Positions 22,186 through 34,780 of a stretch of DNA of 64,000 nucleotides are shown piece by piece; the first letter of the stretch is position 1; every line of letters begins with the position of its first letter. The stretch is from the NCBI RefSeq assembly GCF_038396675.1, contig NC_088921.1:45208501-45272500 (forward strand). Direction: 5' to 3'. The position numbers were made by a program, and so were the translations under genes. The notes beneath the pieces were generated by a model, which was given only the letters and a program-made list of their open reading frames with translations, searched no databases and was not told the origin of the DNA. Origin of the DNA: Hydra vulgaris (lineage: Eukaryota; Cnidaria; Hydrozoa; Anthoathecata; Hydridae).

Positions 22186-23335
22186 TGAGTTTAATAACAG
22201 CCTTTTTTTTAACTGTTAAAGGTGAAAAGATGAGATGTTATTTATTAATTTGGTTTTAAATATATTTTCTTTAATTACTTAAATAACTATTATTACCTAA
22301 TAATAATCTATTTAATTAAATATGCTATTATTATGTACTATAATTGAAAATAGTAAACTAAAAAAATAACTAAACATTAACAGAGATTGAATAAAAGCTC
22401 ATTTGGTGTCAAGATGTTGACACCAAATCAGCAATATCCAAGTTTCCTATCTGGGCTTTGTATTAATTGCAGGTTGGGCTCAATTAAAATAACAAATGGA
22501 GATTCCTCAGTCAATGGCTAAGTATTGATATGTAAAAATTATAATAGTTGATTGAAACTTTTTGTTTTAATATTTAAATTGTTAACTTTTTAAGAGAACC
22601 TACGTTTGGAAAATCAATACTTTTCAAAGACTTGCGTGGTATTGTGTGGACTTTTATTAACTTTATGTTTCACTACAGTGTAGGTTTACGAACAAAATTA
22701 GGAGTAGCTGGAGGAACAGGTTGAGGTGCTGGAGTAGGAGAGGAAAATATGTTGTTTATTATGTTTAGGAGTATTATTTTTAATGTAATGTAATTGATTA
22801 TAAAAGTTAAAATAAATTGGTAAAATGAGTTGCAAAAAAAGTGTAGAATTGCAAGTGTTAGCTTGAGTGGTTTTCAGTGGAAGTTATTTGTCAACAACAA
22901 TTCAACATTGTTTCCTATACGCCTCTACTCACACTGCTTTGCCCGTATCAACAGTAAATACAAGGGATTAATCACTAAAAAGATAAGTGTTAACAAAGGT
23001 TGGAAATGTTAGCCATTATTGCAAACCTAATTGATTCCAAACTGACTGAATGAATCAGTTATAGAATTTTAAAAACAAAGGATAATTAGGCAGTTTAGTC
23101 ATTTCTTACGTCACTTAATGATGGAAACCAATGATGCTATTATCGGAATTAAACAACAAAACAATAGTTTAGGGATTTCTGACTGTAGAAAATGTCTTTA
23201 CAATTCAAAAAATTGATACTTGACACCAAATTGATTAATAGAGATTCTATTACCCATGGATAAATTTGATTCACATGAGTTGTTTTCTAAATTATTGTTT
23301 GAAGTGTTTTAAAGAGTGTTCAAATCTGTTTAAAA
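22186..23335. other. Spacer, possibly the rest of the decayed transposon
   Basis: A 12-bp perfect hairpin (ATTTGGTGTCAA around GATG) lies at about 22400-22428. Short open stretches (for example 22830-23012) resemble nothing I know. This could be the diverged middle of the element between the KWGCDGS block and the zinc-finger block. Confidence 0.35.
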
Positions 23336-23339
23336 ACCT

Positions 23340-23535
23340 TGATGCTAAAGGTGCGATTAGTAAACAACTTTGTGCAATGTGTCAATACAGTTATGGAGAT
23401 CCTGTCGATCCGTATTTAAATTATAATTGAGATAAATGTCATAAATGCTGTAGATGGTGGCATGAAACATGTGCTGCTATATGTGGTGTTTATGCTAAAA
23501 ATGAATTTTCTTTTGATGACTGTATGAAACACTGA
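23340..23535 (+). pseudogene. PHD-like zinc-finger tail, broken by a stop
   Basis: One frame reads LCAMCQYSYGD, then after an internal stop DKCHKCCRWWHETC, and ends with FDDC. The C-x2-C ... C-x2-C-x2-WWH-x2-C arrangement resembles a PHD finger. Transposases in this window and elsewhere carry such tails (see 46661-46900), so it may be the C-terminus of the gene starting at 21290. The internal stop lies at about 23429. Confidence 0.4.
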
Positions 23536-23574
23536 TTCTTTAAAAAAAAGTTATGTCATATATTGATAAACTGT

Positions 23575-23650
23575 TTTTTATCTTTCTTAAATAAATCTCT
23601 TTTTATAAAGTTTTCTTTTTAAAAAGAGATTTATTTAAGAAAGATAAAAA
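23575..23650. repeat. Perfect 30-bp inverted repeat, 16-nt loop
   Basis: Arm 23575-23604 (TTTTTATCTTTCTTAAATAA..) is exactly complementary to 23621-23650. It lies 45 bases after the PHD-like remnant. The 76-nt size is pre-miRNA-like, but the perfect AT-rich stem argues for a recent inverted duplication. Confidence 0.95.
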
Positions 23651-24314
23651 TTTGTATTTTATTATTGTATGTTTAACTATTGAAGTTATGTAAAATATTA
23701 TTTTATGAACTACTTATGAGCTTATAAATATGAGTTCTTATTTAAACAGAACTTAGAAATAATCATTAAAATCATAGAAATCAGTTCAAAAATTATTAAT
23801 CTTTGCAATTGCAACGCCTTTAATTAAGTACCAATTAGGTGTAACAAATTCCATTTAAGAGACAATTACTTTATACAATGCAGATTTATAGCTGTTTATA
23901 AAATTTTAATTATATTATTGCGTTTTCAATGAACGTCTTAATATTCTTAAGTATGCTGAATTTACCGTATCATTGTGCCAAAAATACTATAGTAGTCGCT
24001 AATTTCGTCATTTTTGAGTATTTTTTAAAACAAATTTTACACAAAACTTTGTTTTTTAACTATTATTTAATAGATATATCTGTAGGGCATCGATATGTAT
24101 GATTTTTAAACGTAATTAAAGCAACCATTGTCTGTAAACAACAAAATAGCTTAATACGCCGAAATTAAACTACTTTACCCTAAATTGTTCGACGACCAAA
24201 AAAAACAGCCCTTTTTAAAAATGTATCAAAAATTTTTGTAATATTACGATGGGAAATAGCTTGCAACTAGCGAGCGATATTGGTAACGATAGAGGCAAAT
24301 ATTCTCATTACATT

Positions 24315-24518
24315 ATTATATTATTATTATTTTAACTTTATATACGTGCTCCAAGAAGTCCTTACGATCTTATCACAGAGCACCGCGGATGAGCATTTAA
24401 TTGGAAGTTCATGCCTCCTTCCTAACAAATGTCGCAAAACTTGCTCAGAGGTGGGGTTTGAACCACGGATCCTTTGTCTTTGAAGCAAGTGCGCCACCAC
24501 TGCGCCACGGCTGCTCAC
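24315..24518 (-). mobile_element. tRNA-derived SINE
   Basis: Read on the minus strand from 24518, it starts GAGCAGCCGTGG. It has a pol III A box TGGCGCAGTGG (24507-24497) and a B box GGTTCAAACC (24464-24455) about 33 bases later, as in a tRNA gene. A roughly 100-bp tRNA-unrelated body follows, ending in an AT-rich TAATAATA-type tail near 24315. The body is open in one frame, but that is incidental. Confidence 0.82.
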
Positions 24519-25162
24519 TTTATTAATGTTTATAGTCCAGCATTTCAGAGCAGTTCAGATTTGAACCCATTGGATTTCTTTGCAAAAACTATGGAAAGTT
24601 TGTAAGTTCCCAACCTCTATATCATTAAGTTAAAATTATGTGATTAATATGCTAAAGTTTTATTTTTATCATATCTAATTCGAAAATTTATCATTAAGAT
24701 GTGCTTTTTAACCCTAAAATTTCTCTTGAAAATCAAAATTAAAAAAAAAATTTTTATTAGAACTATTAACCCAATTCTTTAAAAAAATATTTAATAAGTT
24801 AAAGTTGGGAAAATCTTTAAGAAAAGAAAGTAAAATCCTATTTCGTCAGGGTTAGTGACTCATAGTGCGAGGTAGTAAAACAGTTAAGTAAAATTAATTT
24901 TAAATTGCCTGAAAAACTAAATAATAAGGAAAAATCTGAAAGAAAAGGCACCAATCAAAATAACAATATATTATTAAAAAATTAACAATGATATCGTAAT
25001 TAACTGTACAAATCCACTTTGTAATGTTACTGGAAAGTAAAGTTATTTTTACCTAAATTGTGCTCTATAATTTTTTTTTTCTCAATTACAAATAAAAATT
25101 TATTAAATTAAAAAATATATTTTAACAGAGACAATCTGAAGTTTTGGATAAACGGTAGAATG
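24519..25162. other. AT-rich spacer
   Basis: Target region of the hAT element. No coding or repeat signal was recognised apart from poly-A/T runs. Confidence 0.35.
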
Positions 25163-25980
25163 CAATGGATCCATTCGGAATTCCGTCTAGTAGGATTTTT
25201 CTCGGTTTTTTGGAGTTTCGGAGTTTGAGAGAAATCGAAAAACTTCGACGGAACTTCGACAAAGTTTTTAGAAAATATCAATTTTTACTCGTAAAGTAAT
25301 TAAATTCTTATTTTATTTCTACGCTGCTTTTACAATAGTTCTTGTTGTTTTCAAAATGTAAGTGTTCTCTTAGTTCATTAACAACACTAATTTACATCGC
25401 AATTGGTAATGCACAGTGGGCCAGGTGATGGTGGCGGAAAAAACTTCAAAAAAAAGTGTACTTTTCCATTGTACTATTTCAAAAACTCTTTTGAGCATAA
25501 TAATATCTTTTTAATAATAGCTTTTTTTAAATCCACAAAAATCAATTGCGGTATAAGAAAATGTAATGCATAATAAGATACCTTTTTTTTGTCAAAAAAG
25601 AAAGATTATTTTAATTTTTAAGCAAAGATATCGTCGGTTGACAAGTAAAACTCATTAAGTACAGTTTTATGGAAATTGATTTTTATACACTATGATGCCC
25701 AAATATTAACAACATATTGCAAGAAAAAGTCTCTAAGTGCGTAAATCAATCCGAAATAGTAGTATTTTATTTAGAGATACCATTAATTGCTGTTTTGCAA
25801 GTTTTTACGGTAGGTAAAAGTCACGAGCGTACTTAGTGAATTTTTGTTGGCAATACATAACCATAGATGGGTACGTAATAACATCTGTCAAATTTTTTTT
25901 TCGCGCTCTTTTTATTATCCTTTAGTTTGTTTGATTCATTTAATCACATAATAACATTGTGTGTGAAATAACATTATAAT

Positions 25981-28900
25981 GAATAATTCAAGAGGGAAAT
26001 ACTTAGTCGAATTGGCATTAAAAAAACAAAGTCAATCCGAAACTATAAACAATCCAGTAAGTACATAACCTAGCCTATATAATTACGCAGTGTTTTCTTA
26101 ATTATGTTAAGTTATTAATACTTTACTGTTATTATATATTGTAAATATTATTTCGTGTTTCTGTGCTTTATTGGTATGCTTAGATATTATTTTATTTTAG
26201 GATTTTGAAGCCACAATTCGTGCTCAAAAACATACGAATGATGTTGAGTCTGCTGGAATTAGTAAGCTACCACAATGTTACACTTTGAATACAAACCCAA
26301 TTGTAAGTTTATTTAATTTTGATAACCAAGAAGCTATTTGTAGTGTAACTCACCTGACAATATCTATTTTTATTGCTATTTATTTATTTCATAATAATTG
26401 ATGTTGTAGGAAAACAAAATTTGTGCTCAGAAAGATGTGAATGAAGTAATTTTCTTTATAATATCTTTTTAACTTGATCATGATATTAATTACTTAAGTT
26501 TCGTTTATGAATAATTTGTACTTTTAGGTAAAAATTGACTCGCGGCGGCTCGTAGACTACGAGATTTATAGCGATAAAGAAAATGATTTTAGTGAAGATT
26601 CCGATGATGACCCTACCTTCCAGCTCCACAAACGAGATGAATCTGAAATTTCCAATTTTTCTGATTATATGTGTGAAGAAAAAGAAAAATTGTTGACCAG
26701 ACATAGAACAAGTTACCCAGAAACGTGGAAGGAAAATATCACCAAATCGCAAAGGGCATGTTTGCCATTTAGTAATAAAAAAAAAGAGTTTTTCTACCAA
26801 AGCACCAAAAACTGTTAATTGTTCAAATTGCAAGTTTGGGTGTACAAATAATTTTTCGGAAGAGGACAGACAAGAAATCTGTAGGAAATATTGGGGTTTT
26901 TCCGATTATAATAGATAAAAGAATTTTATAACTAAATGTGTAACAACAGAGTTACCAAAATGTAGAAAAGTTGATGCTGATAATAATAACGCACGTCATG
27001 TGTCTAAAACTTACTTTTTAGAAAACAATAATAGCAGGCAGAGAGTATGTGCAAAATTTTTTGAGAAGACTTTATGCATATTAAACGGGCCTATTAATAC
27101 AGCAATCCTAGGTGCCAGTTTTGGTTCATTTATGGGCATGAATACAAGAGAGCGAAAGACACCTGGCAACAAAACAAAGGAATCTATAGTAGCTTATGTA
27201 AAAAAACACATAGAAAGCTTCCCTGTTATGGAATTGCATTATGTGGGAAAATCTACAAAGAAATTGAATCTAGATAGGAAGTAGGGGAAAGGCGCTTATG
27301 ATGGCATAGCGCCTATGATGGCATACCGGTCATATTTCCATTAAAATTGGTTTTGGTAAAAAAATGATCAGACCTACATGACTATACTGACTTTACATTA
27401 GTTTTAGTGAAATAACGTCCCTTGTGCACAAGTATTGTTTTCATAATCTTTTTATTTTGGGATGTGCTGTTGTAGTTTTATTTAATTCATATATTTAAGA
27501 TTGTGATTTTACTATTAACTGTGCAGAAATGAAATTTTCATGCATTTTATATTCAAGTTTTGTGCATTTAGTGGAATAATTACTTTAATTTTATCTTTTG
27601 AACAAAGCAGACACAGCTTGTTTTAATGAAAATGATGACTTTTACCCATGATGGCATACTGACGAGTTGGGAGTGTTGAAATATTGACGAGTTGGGAAAA
27701 CCTTTTTTTTAATAAGAAAAACTTATTTTTAAGTAAAGTTAAAAGAAAGCGATGCTCCAAAATTTTTTATCGGTCCAAAAAAACGTAAAACGCAATATAT
27801 CCTATGCACATGCGCAAAATTCTACAATGCTTGTGTGTAGCATGAAATGGTAAATTAGGATGGTTTCGAGTAATTTCTGGCTTTTCTGAGGGAAGACTCT
27901 AAGGTTAAATGAAATCATTAAGTTACCCTCGATCCTAACTAGCCCCATCCTTCCCTATGCCATCATAGGAGCAGTGGTTGCCTATGATGGCATACTTGTG
28001 CTTTTTTTTACAATAAGAATAACTTATAAAAAAAATAAAACTGATGAAAACTCCCAGGGTAATTATTGCTCTAGATGTAACAAGGAATGTATCCATATCA
28101 AAACTTTTATTATTGGTCTTCAGGATACTGAATAATGAAGCTTCAAAGTTAAGTATGCCATCATAGGCGCCTTTCCCCTATCTATCTGGAAGATGTATGA
28201 TCTTTACCGAAAAGACTTCTGTATAGAACATAACATTACAGAACCTATTAGTGAAAAATGTTATAGGAGAACTTTCTGTAACAATTATAATTTTTCCTTT
28301 TTCAAGCCAAAAAAAGATCTATGCGCAACATGCTCAAAGTATGATTAAGCTTCTGGCGCCAACAAATGAGAGTTAGAAGCAGAATATTCTTTACATTTAA
28401 AAAGAAAAGGCCAATGTAATGAAGCCAAGGAAAATGATAAGCTGAGATGCAAGGATGATGCCACATTCATTACTTACACTTTTGACTTACAAAGTGTTCT
28501 TCAGTCGCCTTTTTCTAATGTTTCCTGTTTTATTATTCTAGAAAGATTTGCGTTTATAGTTTAACCATCTATGTAGGAAATGGAGAGATTACTCACTGTT
28601 ATACGTGGAGCAAATTACAAGGCAAGTGTGGTAGCAATGAGATGCAATTTTGTTCCAATTTCTTAAATCATTACCTTTTGAGCTATTTTGATGTATACTG
28701 AATAAATTTTACCTAATTTAAATAGAGTTGAGATAGGAATAAGTGTGAGGACGAAGGACGAGTGTGGTGATAAAGTGTCATGGCTTTAAATAAAATGCCT
28801 TAAATTCGAAAAAACATCTCCTGAAACCATATTTTACAGATATGACCACACTTCTGACTATAAAAAAATTAGTGTTGCTGGAAGAGGTCGTCGAAGAACA

Positions 28901-29104
28901 GTCCCTGCTGAACTGAAGTTGGCATACTCTAGTCTTATTCCAATATTACAAGCAAAAAAGGCTGACCTTGTAAAGCTATGTGATGCTGGTCAAATTCCAG
29001 AGGTAATTATTCCGTGGTACAAAAGTTTACCTTCAATTAATACTGGTCTTCCAGAACGATTACCAGAGCCATCTTACGATGAAAGTCACATCAAGGAGAA
29101 TTAA
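25981..29104 (+). pseudogene. Transposase-like gene of the nested 4.4-kb element
   Basis: Exon 1 starts at ATG 25981 (MNNSRGKYLVELALKKQ) and ends at a GTAAGT donor. Small exons follow at about 26201-26302 and 26410-26443, each with AG/GT borders. The main exon begins at about 26528 and includes an acidic stretch, a CxxCxxxC cluster (26820-26850), VCAKFFEKTLCI (27045), and HIESFPVMELHYVGKST (27210). It resumes after the insertion as YLWKMYDLYRKDF (28180). FFKPKKDLCATC (28296), LTIYVGNGEITHCY (28563), GSNEMQFC (28630) and a C-terminal part to 29104 follow. The order matches a transposase-like family widespread in insects and cnidarians with metal-binding Cys motifs. Frameshifts (at the A-run near 26780), stops and the insertion make it non-functional. 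Confidence 0.65.
27284..28178 (+). mobile_element. 895-bp TA-flanked TIR element (copy 2)
   Basis: Ends GGGGAAAGGCGCTTATG and GGCGCCTTTCCCC, with TA at 27282-27283 and 28179-28180. Nearly the whole length matches the reverse complement of copy 1 (9354-10258). The plus-strand frame at about 27930-28134 retains the Cys-rich tail NYCSRCNKEC. It interrupts codons of the host transposase between LNLDRK and YLWKMY, so it jumped in after the 4.4-kb element. Confidence 0.93.
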
Positions 29105-30055
29105 AATTTCTTTTATATCTTATAATATTCTGTATCTGAGTTTTAATCTTAGTGTTATGTATTTTTCTTATCTTTTTTTCCGTCTTTCACTACACTATCA
29201 CACTTTTGTTGATGTACATATAGGTATAATTTTATCATGATTTTGTAATCTGGTTGTTTGGAAGAAATTACATAATGGCAATAATCCCGCCAGTATACAA
29301 TATATTTGCTTATATCATGTACAAAAAGATAAAAAATAGAAAAAAATGTATAGTAAATGTCATTTTAATAGCATTTGTCATTACATCCTTCTATGCTCCC
29401 ATTTTTCTGGCAGGTAAAATTCACTAAGTGCGTTTACTATATTTTCTGCTTATACATAGCATTTATGAAATAAATATTGTTTGTAATATATAACTAAACT
29501 TGTTTATTTTATTCATCCAAAATATCACATTGATATCTCGATAAATACAATTTTAATAAAGTAAACTAACAAAAACTTGATTATCTCAAATTAGCTGCAG
29601 TATCACTTAATGAGTTTAATAACTTTTAAAATAATATGCATATGTGATATTAGGTAATAAATTTTAACTATTCAAAAGTTTACCTTTTCAAAAAAAATGT
29701 TTCGTCAAGATCATTATTTATAATATATACAAAAACTGGTCTTAAAATAACGATGTAAGTTTTAAACATATAATACTTTTATTTTGTACAAGTAGTGTCG
29801 TATATCGTATGATCAAAATAATTTTGTCCACGAAAAGTCTAATATCCGGCCCACTGTGCATTGTGCCAAAATTGTGTAATAAAATGTTATCTGTGATAAC
29901 AAATAATAATAATTAATGTTTAATTATACTTACCTATTAGAATAAACAACTTAATTATTAACCTAAAATGTGATAGCTTATCACAATTAAAATAAAATTA
30001 AAAATAAATATCTGAGGTCATAATCAAATTGATATTTTTTCTTTCAAAGAGAAAA

Positions 30056-31803
30056 ATGGTTTCGGAAGCGTGGAATTACTTTGATAAATTTGTGCTAAAT
30101 AATAAGAAATATGGAGATTGCAAAAAATGTCATAAAAGAATCGCTTGTCCAGGAAGCAGCACAGACGGCCTAATTGGACACCTCAAAAGTTGCGAGAAAT
30201 TAGATTTAAATCCATCCAGTTCCAGACCATTTTTGACTAAGATGTCGTTAAACTATCTTTTTGCCAAGATGACAGCTCTTGATGGATATTCGATTAGGTC
30301 CATAACTCAATCTAAAACACTAAGAATGCTTTTTAAAAATTATGGGCATAGTTTGCCCAAGTCAGTGTCCACAACTTCAGAAAAAATTAAGATGTTTCAT
30401 GCTAAAGCTAAATATTTAATGATTGCTGAATTGGCTGCATTGAAAGCAAAAGGAGAAAAATTTGGACTAACGGGTAGCGAATGATGTAGCAATAAAGGTA
30501 GAAGATACGATAATTTAAATGTTCATCACAACAGAACGTATTGTTTAGGAATGGTGAGATTGCCATCTCCTAGTTCTGCCGAAACATTAAACATTTTGAT
30601 AATGGAAAAATTAAAAGAATTTGGTATAGATAGTTAAGATATTGCAGGTAAAACTACGGGTGGCTGTAGGTGGATGGTGAAATTGGGTACCTTATTTAAG
30701 TTTTCACATCAGATCTGCCAGAATTATTCGATTCATTTAAGTGTTTGTGATTTGATATACGCTAAAAAAGATTGTCGCAAAATTGTAAACAAAGAAACTG
30801 AATCGGATATTGAAACAGAAACGGAAACTGATGGAGAGACTGAAGGAGAGTTTCTTATTGACTATTCGGAGAGTGAGATTGAAAATGAAAAAAATATCGA
30901 AAAAAGTCTACAGAAACTTCGAATACTAATTAAGTTTTTGAAATTTTCATTGTTTCGATATGAATATAAAGTTCTTAAAAGAAAAATAAACAAAATTTAC
31001 GGATCTTTGCATGACAAAGGACTGTTGCTCGGCGACCGCGCTAGATGGAACAGTGTTTTTCAGATGATTAAAAGATTTTTAGATTGTTTAGAAGCTGTAA
31101 AAAAAAAGCACTCGAAGAACTAAACTGCTTAAACATATTAGATTAAATTTACTTGGATTTCTTAAAATCGCTGTCTGACTTATTGGAAATCATTGCTGAC
31201 GCTGCAGTTCGCTTAGAAAAACCAAATACAACAATTTTGGAGTGTGAAATTGTTACGGAAACGTTAGTAAGGAAATTAAAGGTTGTAGAAACTGACATCA
31301 GTTCTAATTTTGCAGAGGCGTTAATCTACAGATACAAAAATTGTAAAAACATTATGATGGTATCATTGAGTTATTTGCACAATCCCGATTTATTTTTAAA
31401 TAAAAACCACACATTTTTTTATGCTTCCAAAAAAGATATTTAAGCTGCAAAATTGTTTGATCAACTATTTGAAACAAAAGAATTTAGTCTCCTACCAAAA
31501 TCAGATGATCGCGCTATAAGCAAATAAGGAGAATCATCACAATCAACATCTTTTTTTGCCGAAATTCAAGAAGTTCTAAATCAAAATCAATCAGAAGCCG
31601 AAAAGCCAAAAAAAGTCAAGACCTTCACCAATCAGTTAAAAGAATATGAAGTAACTGATGTGAAATCAGAAGCATTTTTGAAATTTGAACCAGCCATCCA
31701 CAGAATTCAAGCAACTTCATCGGAAGCAGAAAGAGTTTTCTCCTCGTCTTCCAGAATTGTCACAAGGCTTAAGAATAAATTTTGTGATAAAAAAAATATT
31801 TAA
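30056..31803 (+). pseudogene. hAT transposase, BED finger to dimerisation domain, broken
   Basis: An N-terminal BED zinc finger reads W.YFDKF, GDCKKCHKR and HLKSC (30065-30195). A helical region follows (to 30482), then after a stop VHHNRTYCLGMVRL (30520-30560), a KTTGG block, and an acidic insertion rich in ETE (30790-30870). Next come GDRARWNSVFQMIKRFLDCL (31033-31090) and the C-terminal dimerisation motif IQATSSEAERVFSSSSR (31707-31757). Stops at 30482, about 30635, 31123, 31443 and 31528 inactivate it. Intact copies would bind the element ends and cut DNA with an RNase-H-fold catalytic core; much of that core is diverged here. Confidence 0.82.
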
Positions 31804-31987
31804 GTATATTAAGAAATATAAAAATATAGATTTTTAAAACAAAATATTATCGAAACTCCGATTTTTTCTCGACTCCGACGGAGTTTTTTCTCGGTTTCTC
31901 TCGACTCCGTTTTTTCTCGATTTTGGATCCTTTGATAGAATGTCAAAGTAAAACTAAAGAAATCAAATAACAATAATAAAAGTTAAA

Positions 31988-31989
<2 letters not shown>

Positions 31990-32052
<63 letters not shown>
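31990..32052. repeat. (TA)n microsatellite
   Basis: Uninterrupted TA array of about 63 bp. Confidence 0.97.
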
Positions 32053-32055
<3 letters not shown>

Positions 32056-33049
32056 CCGTCCCGATACTCCAGAAGCTTCTTCGATTTATTTCGAATTATC
32101 TTTGAAGATATTGCTGTGGAGACAAAAAAAAATTGTATTTTAACAATAAAAAGTCTTTTTTGCTATATTTATTTTTTTGCTATAAATATATTATGCAAGA
32201 TTTTAAAAAAAATCCAAAATTTATTACGCTAAATGTAGGACTTTGACCCTCGAAAACAACACTGATGATAGCGCACTTTTGTAAATCTCTTATTAGCTCA
32301 AGCTTGCGAAAAAGATGTGCATGTTATTTTTTTCGCTCTTAAAGCAATTTTTTAGAATGAATTATTTTACTAGAAAATATTAAAGTAAATAAGGAATAAG
32401 TATAGAAACGATTGATATGGAATAGATTAGTTTAGATTTCTATATTTCGTCAGTTTGGTAAGGACCCATGATTTACGGATCCGGACAGCTAAGATATTTA
32501 TATAAAAGGTCATATTTTACGGGTCTAACCAGTGTACTTTATTAACTATAACGGGTCTAACTAGTGTACTTTATTAACTATAAATTTAGTCTATTCATTT
32601 CAATTAAGACAGAAAATAGTTCATCTTGGCTTTGAGTTAACGATAACACTTTATAACTTTAAATTGACTTTACATCTTTAGTAAAAATATATACTGATTT
32701 TATATCTCTTAGTAAAATAAAAAATCTAAGGAAATAACAGTTACAATGTTAAATTAAATGTTAAAAAAGTTTTTAAAAGTTTAAATGTTAAACTACTTTG
32801 TTGGTAGGAAGTAAACAAAGAAAAATTCTGCAAAAAATATCAAAAAATAAATTTGATATAAAATATGTGAAAATAAAAAAATTATGACCATAAAAATGTG
32901 AAAATATAAGATACCTTTAATATAATTTTATTTGTAATCAGTTATGAAATCTCGAACAAAATTTATGTTATTTGTTCTTAGTAAATTTAATTTTATGATT
33001 TATTTTAAAAACAAAAAATGTTTTGCATTACTCAAAGGTTTATAAAATA
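32053..33049. other. Spacer with a small tandem duplication
   Basis: A 32-bp unit (ACGGGTCTAACCAGTGTACT..) is tandemly duplicated at 32519-32550 and 32551-32582 with one difference. No gene was recognised. Confidence 0.6.
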
Positions 33050-33880
33050 TACCTTTGAGTATAGCTACATTAGCTACTGCAATGTTGCCTGGGCAAGTAC
33101 TTACCAATCAAAACTAGCCTTAGTCTATAAAAAACAAAAGCAAGCGTGCCGCATATTCACAAATTAGTGCTAAACAAATAATGAAAGAACTGAGAGTTCT
33201 TAATATTTATGAACAAAACATCTATACCATCCTTCAGTTTATGTTCAAAGTAAAAAATAATTTGGTCCCAAAAATATTCCATAATTACTTCCAACTTATT
33301 GATCATAAATACGAAACAAAACATTCTAAGCAGAACTACTATATTCCAAAAATGTCTGTGAGTCAATCCCAATTCTCAATATCTAGAAGAGGATCGCAAT
33401 TGTGGAACTCATTTCTCACAAATAAGATTAAAACGATAAACTCTTTTCAACATTTTAAATGCGTTGTTAAACAACAGTTACTTGACCTCAACATTACTGA
33501 AACAATCTCTTATTTTTAAAAAAACTTTCACACGTCTTGAAATTTTTTATTTTTTCTTTCCATTTACACATAGCTGGAAATGATTATGGTTATATTTATA
33601 AAAATGCATTTAATTGTATTTATATTTATATAGATACATTTACTTGGCTATTTTACTTATACGAGTTCTTATATTTATATATATTTAAATATCTTATAAT
33701 TTGTGTTTATCTTATATTTAATTGATACTGATTGTAAAACATAATTGAAATTAACGGGGCAAGATGATAAGACCATCGTCTTCTGCTTGCTCCAGTCAAT
33801 TTGTTACGTTAACAGTTTTGTAAAAAAAAAAAATTTTATATTGACGAAAAAGATTATATAATAATAATAATAAATTGGGG
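33050..33880 (+). pseudogene. 5'-truncated LINE: RT C-terminus and 3' UTR
   Basis: Coding sequence from about 33062 gives SYISYCNVAWAST, YKKQKQACRIF, then VLNIYEQNIYTILQFMFK and SRRGSQLWNSFL, ending at 33519. This is the post-RT tail of CR1/L2-like LINEs, homologous in layout to the left-edge LINE and to the 57-kb fragment. The 3' part holds two stem-loops built on GATAAGAC...GTCTTCT (33756-33793 and 33877-33919) and an ATA-repeat near 33860. It is 5'-truncated, as is typical of target-primed integration. Confidence 0.75.
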
Positions 33881-33919
33881 CTCGGTGATAAGACAAAATA
33901 ATGTCTTCTACTTGCCCCG

Positions 33920-34780
33920 TCAGTGTTTTTATTTATAAACTTTTAAATTGTAAAAGTTATTAAACGGCGAAATAAACAAACAAAGTAATGCAAATGATAT
34001 AAAATATGAATCGTATAAGAAAGTACTAATTGTTTTAATTTTTAATTAGCTTTAACCGTTTTTATCTGTTATAAACCCGGTGGGGAACCTGCTAGCAATT
34101 AGCAAGCGACAAATTTTAATAATAAAGAAAGCGATTTGGCCATTAGGATTGCTATAGTGATCATCATCATCTCTATGCGGGCGTCACTAGTAATTTTAAA
34201 CTATTCAACGACAATTAAGTGGTGATCACTAGTGATTGCCACTCAATCACGCCCTATCACCAGTACAATATTACTTATTCATACGCAAAAATAAAATATT
34301 CGAAAAATATTTTATGCAAGTGGTGATTCAATGCATATTTTTGGTAATATATCAAAACACGAACTTCGTTCCTACTTGTCTTAATATAAAATGGCAGATA
34401 ACAAGCACAAGCACTATATGGATAGTTACGCGAGAGATTTTTGAAGTTTTAAAAAACTATTAAACAAAGAAAAAGAAGGTAAAGAAGACGACGAAAAAAA
34501 ACAAGGTAAAGCTGTAAGTATGCATAATACCGCTTTTACGAAAACGCTTTTTTTGGCCACATTCTGTGCTACGTTTTTTTAAGTCTGTTTTGTGTTAGTG
34601 ATATGCTTACGTGTGTAGTGGTCTTAGTTTTTATAATGTTGTTTAAGCCTCTAGCTTTTACCCAAGGTATGTTAATTCATTTTTAAAAACTATTTGCAAA
34701 TGTTCACAAATCTTTTTTCTTACCACCTGCCAAATTTCATACAAAAATTTGGGTGCTCAAGTGGCCTTTTAGGATGTTAT
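33920..34780. other. Spacer without recognised gene
   Basis: Mixed AT-rich sequence. Short palindromes around GTGATCACTAGTGATT lie near 34220. A 75-codon frame at 34236-34463 has no identifiable domain. Confidence 0.35.

Larger units (their letters stand above)
25414..29856 (+). mobile_element. 4.4-kb DNA transposon nested in the hAT (Sola-like?)
   Basis: Ends CAGTGGGCC and GGCCCACTG are flanked by TGCA at 25410-25413 and 29857-29860, a 4-bp target duplication. It carries a multi-exon transposase-like gene (25981-29104), itself split by the TA element at 27284-28178. Four-bp duplications fit the Sola superfamily, which is known from Hydra, but assignment by protein similarity was not possible here. 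Confidence 0.82.
25163..31934 (+). mobile_element. hAT transposon carrying two nested insertions
   Basis: The left end CAATGGATCCA and the inverted right end CAAAGGATCCA are flanked by 8-bp duplications GTAGAATG (25155-25162) and ATAGAATG (31935-31942), one base diverged. Subterminal TTTCTCGG/TCTCGACTCCG motifs repeat near both ends. Removing the nested element 25414-29856 leaves about 2.3 kb, a normal hAT length. The transposase lies at 30056-31803. The 8-bp duplication and dimerisation motif make hAT secure. Confidence 0.9.

Noticed and set aside
24280-24518. Open frames over the SINE on both strands
   Set aside because: Explained by a tRNA-derived SINE with A and B boxes; the frames are incidental.
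24345-24518. Functional tRNA gene
   Set aside because: The A and B boxes are tRNA-like, but the anticodon arm and acceptor pairing are not convincing and a SINE body with AT tail follows.
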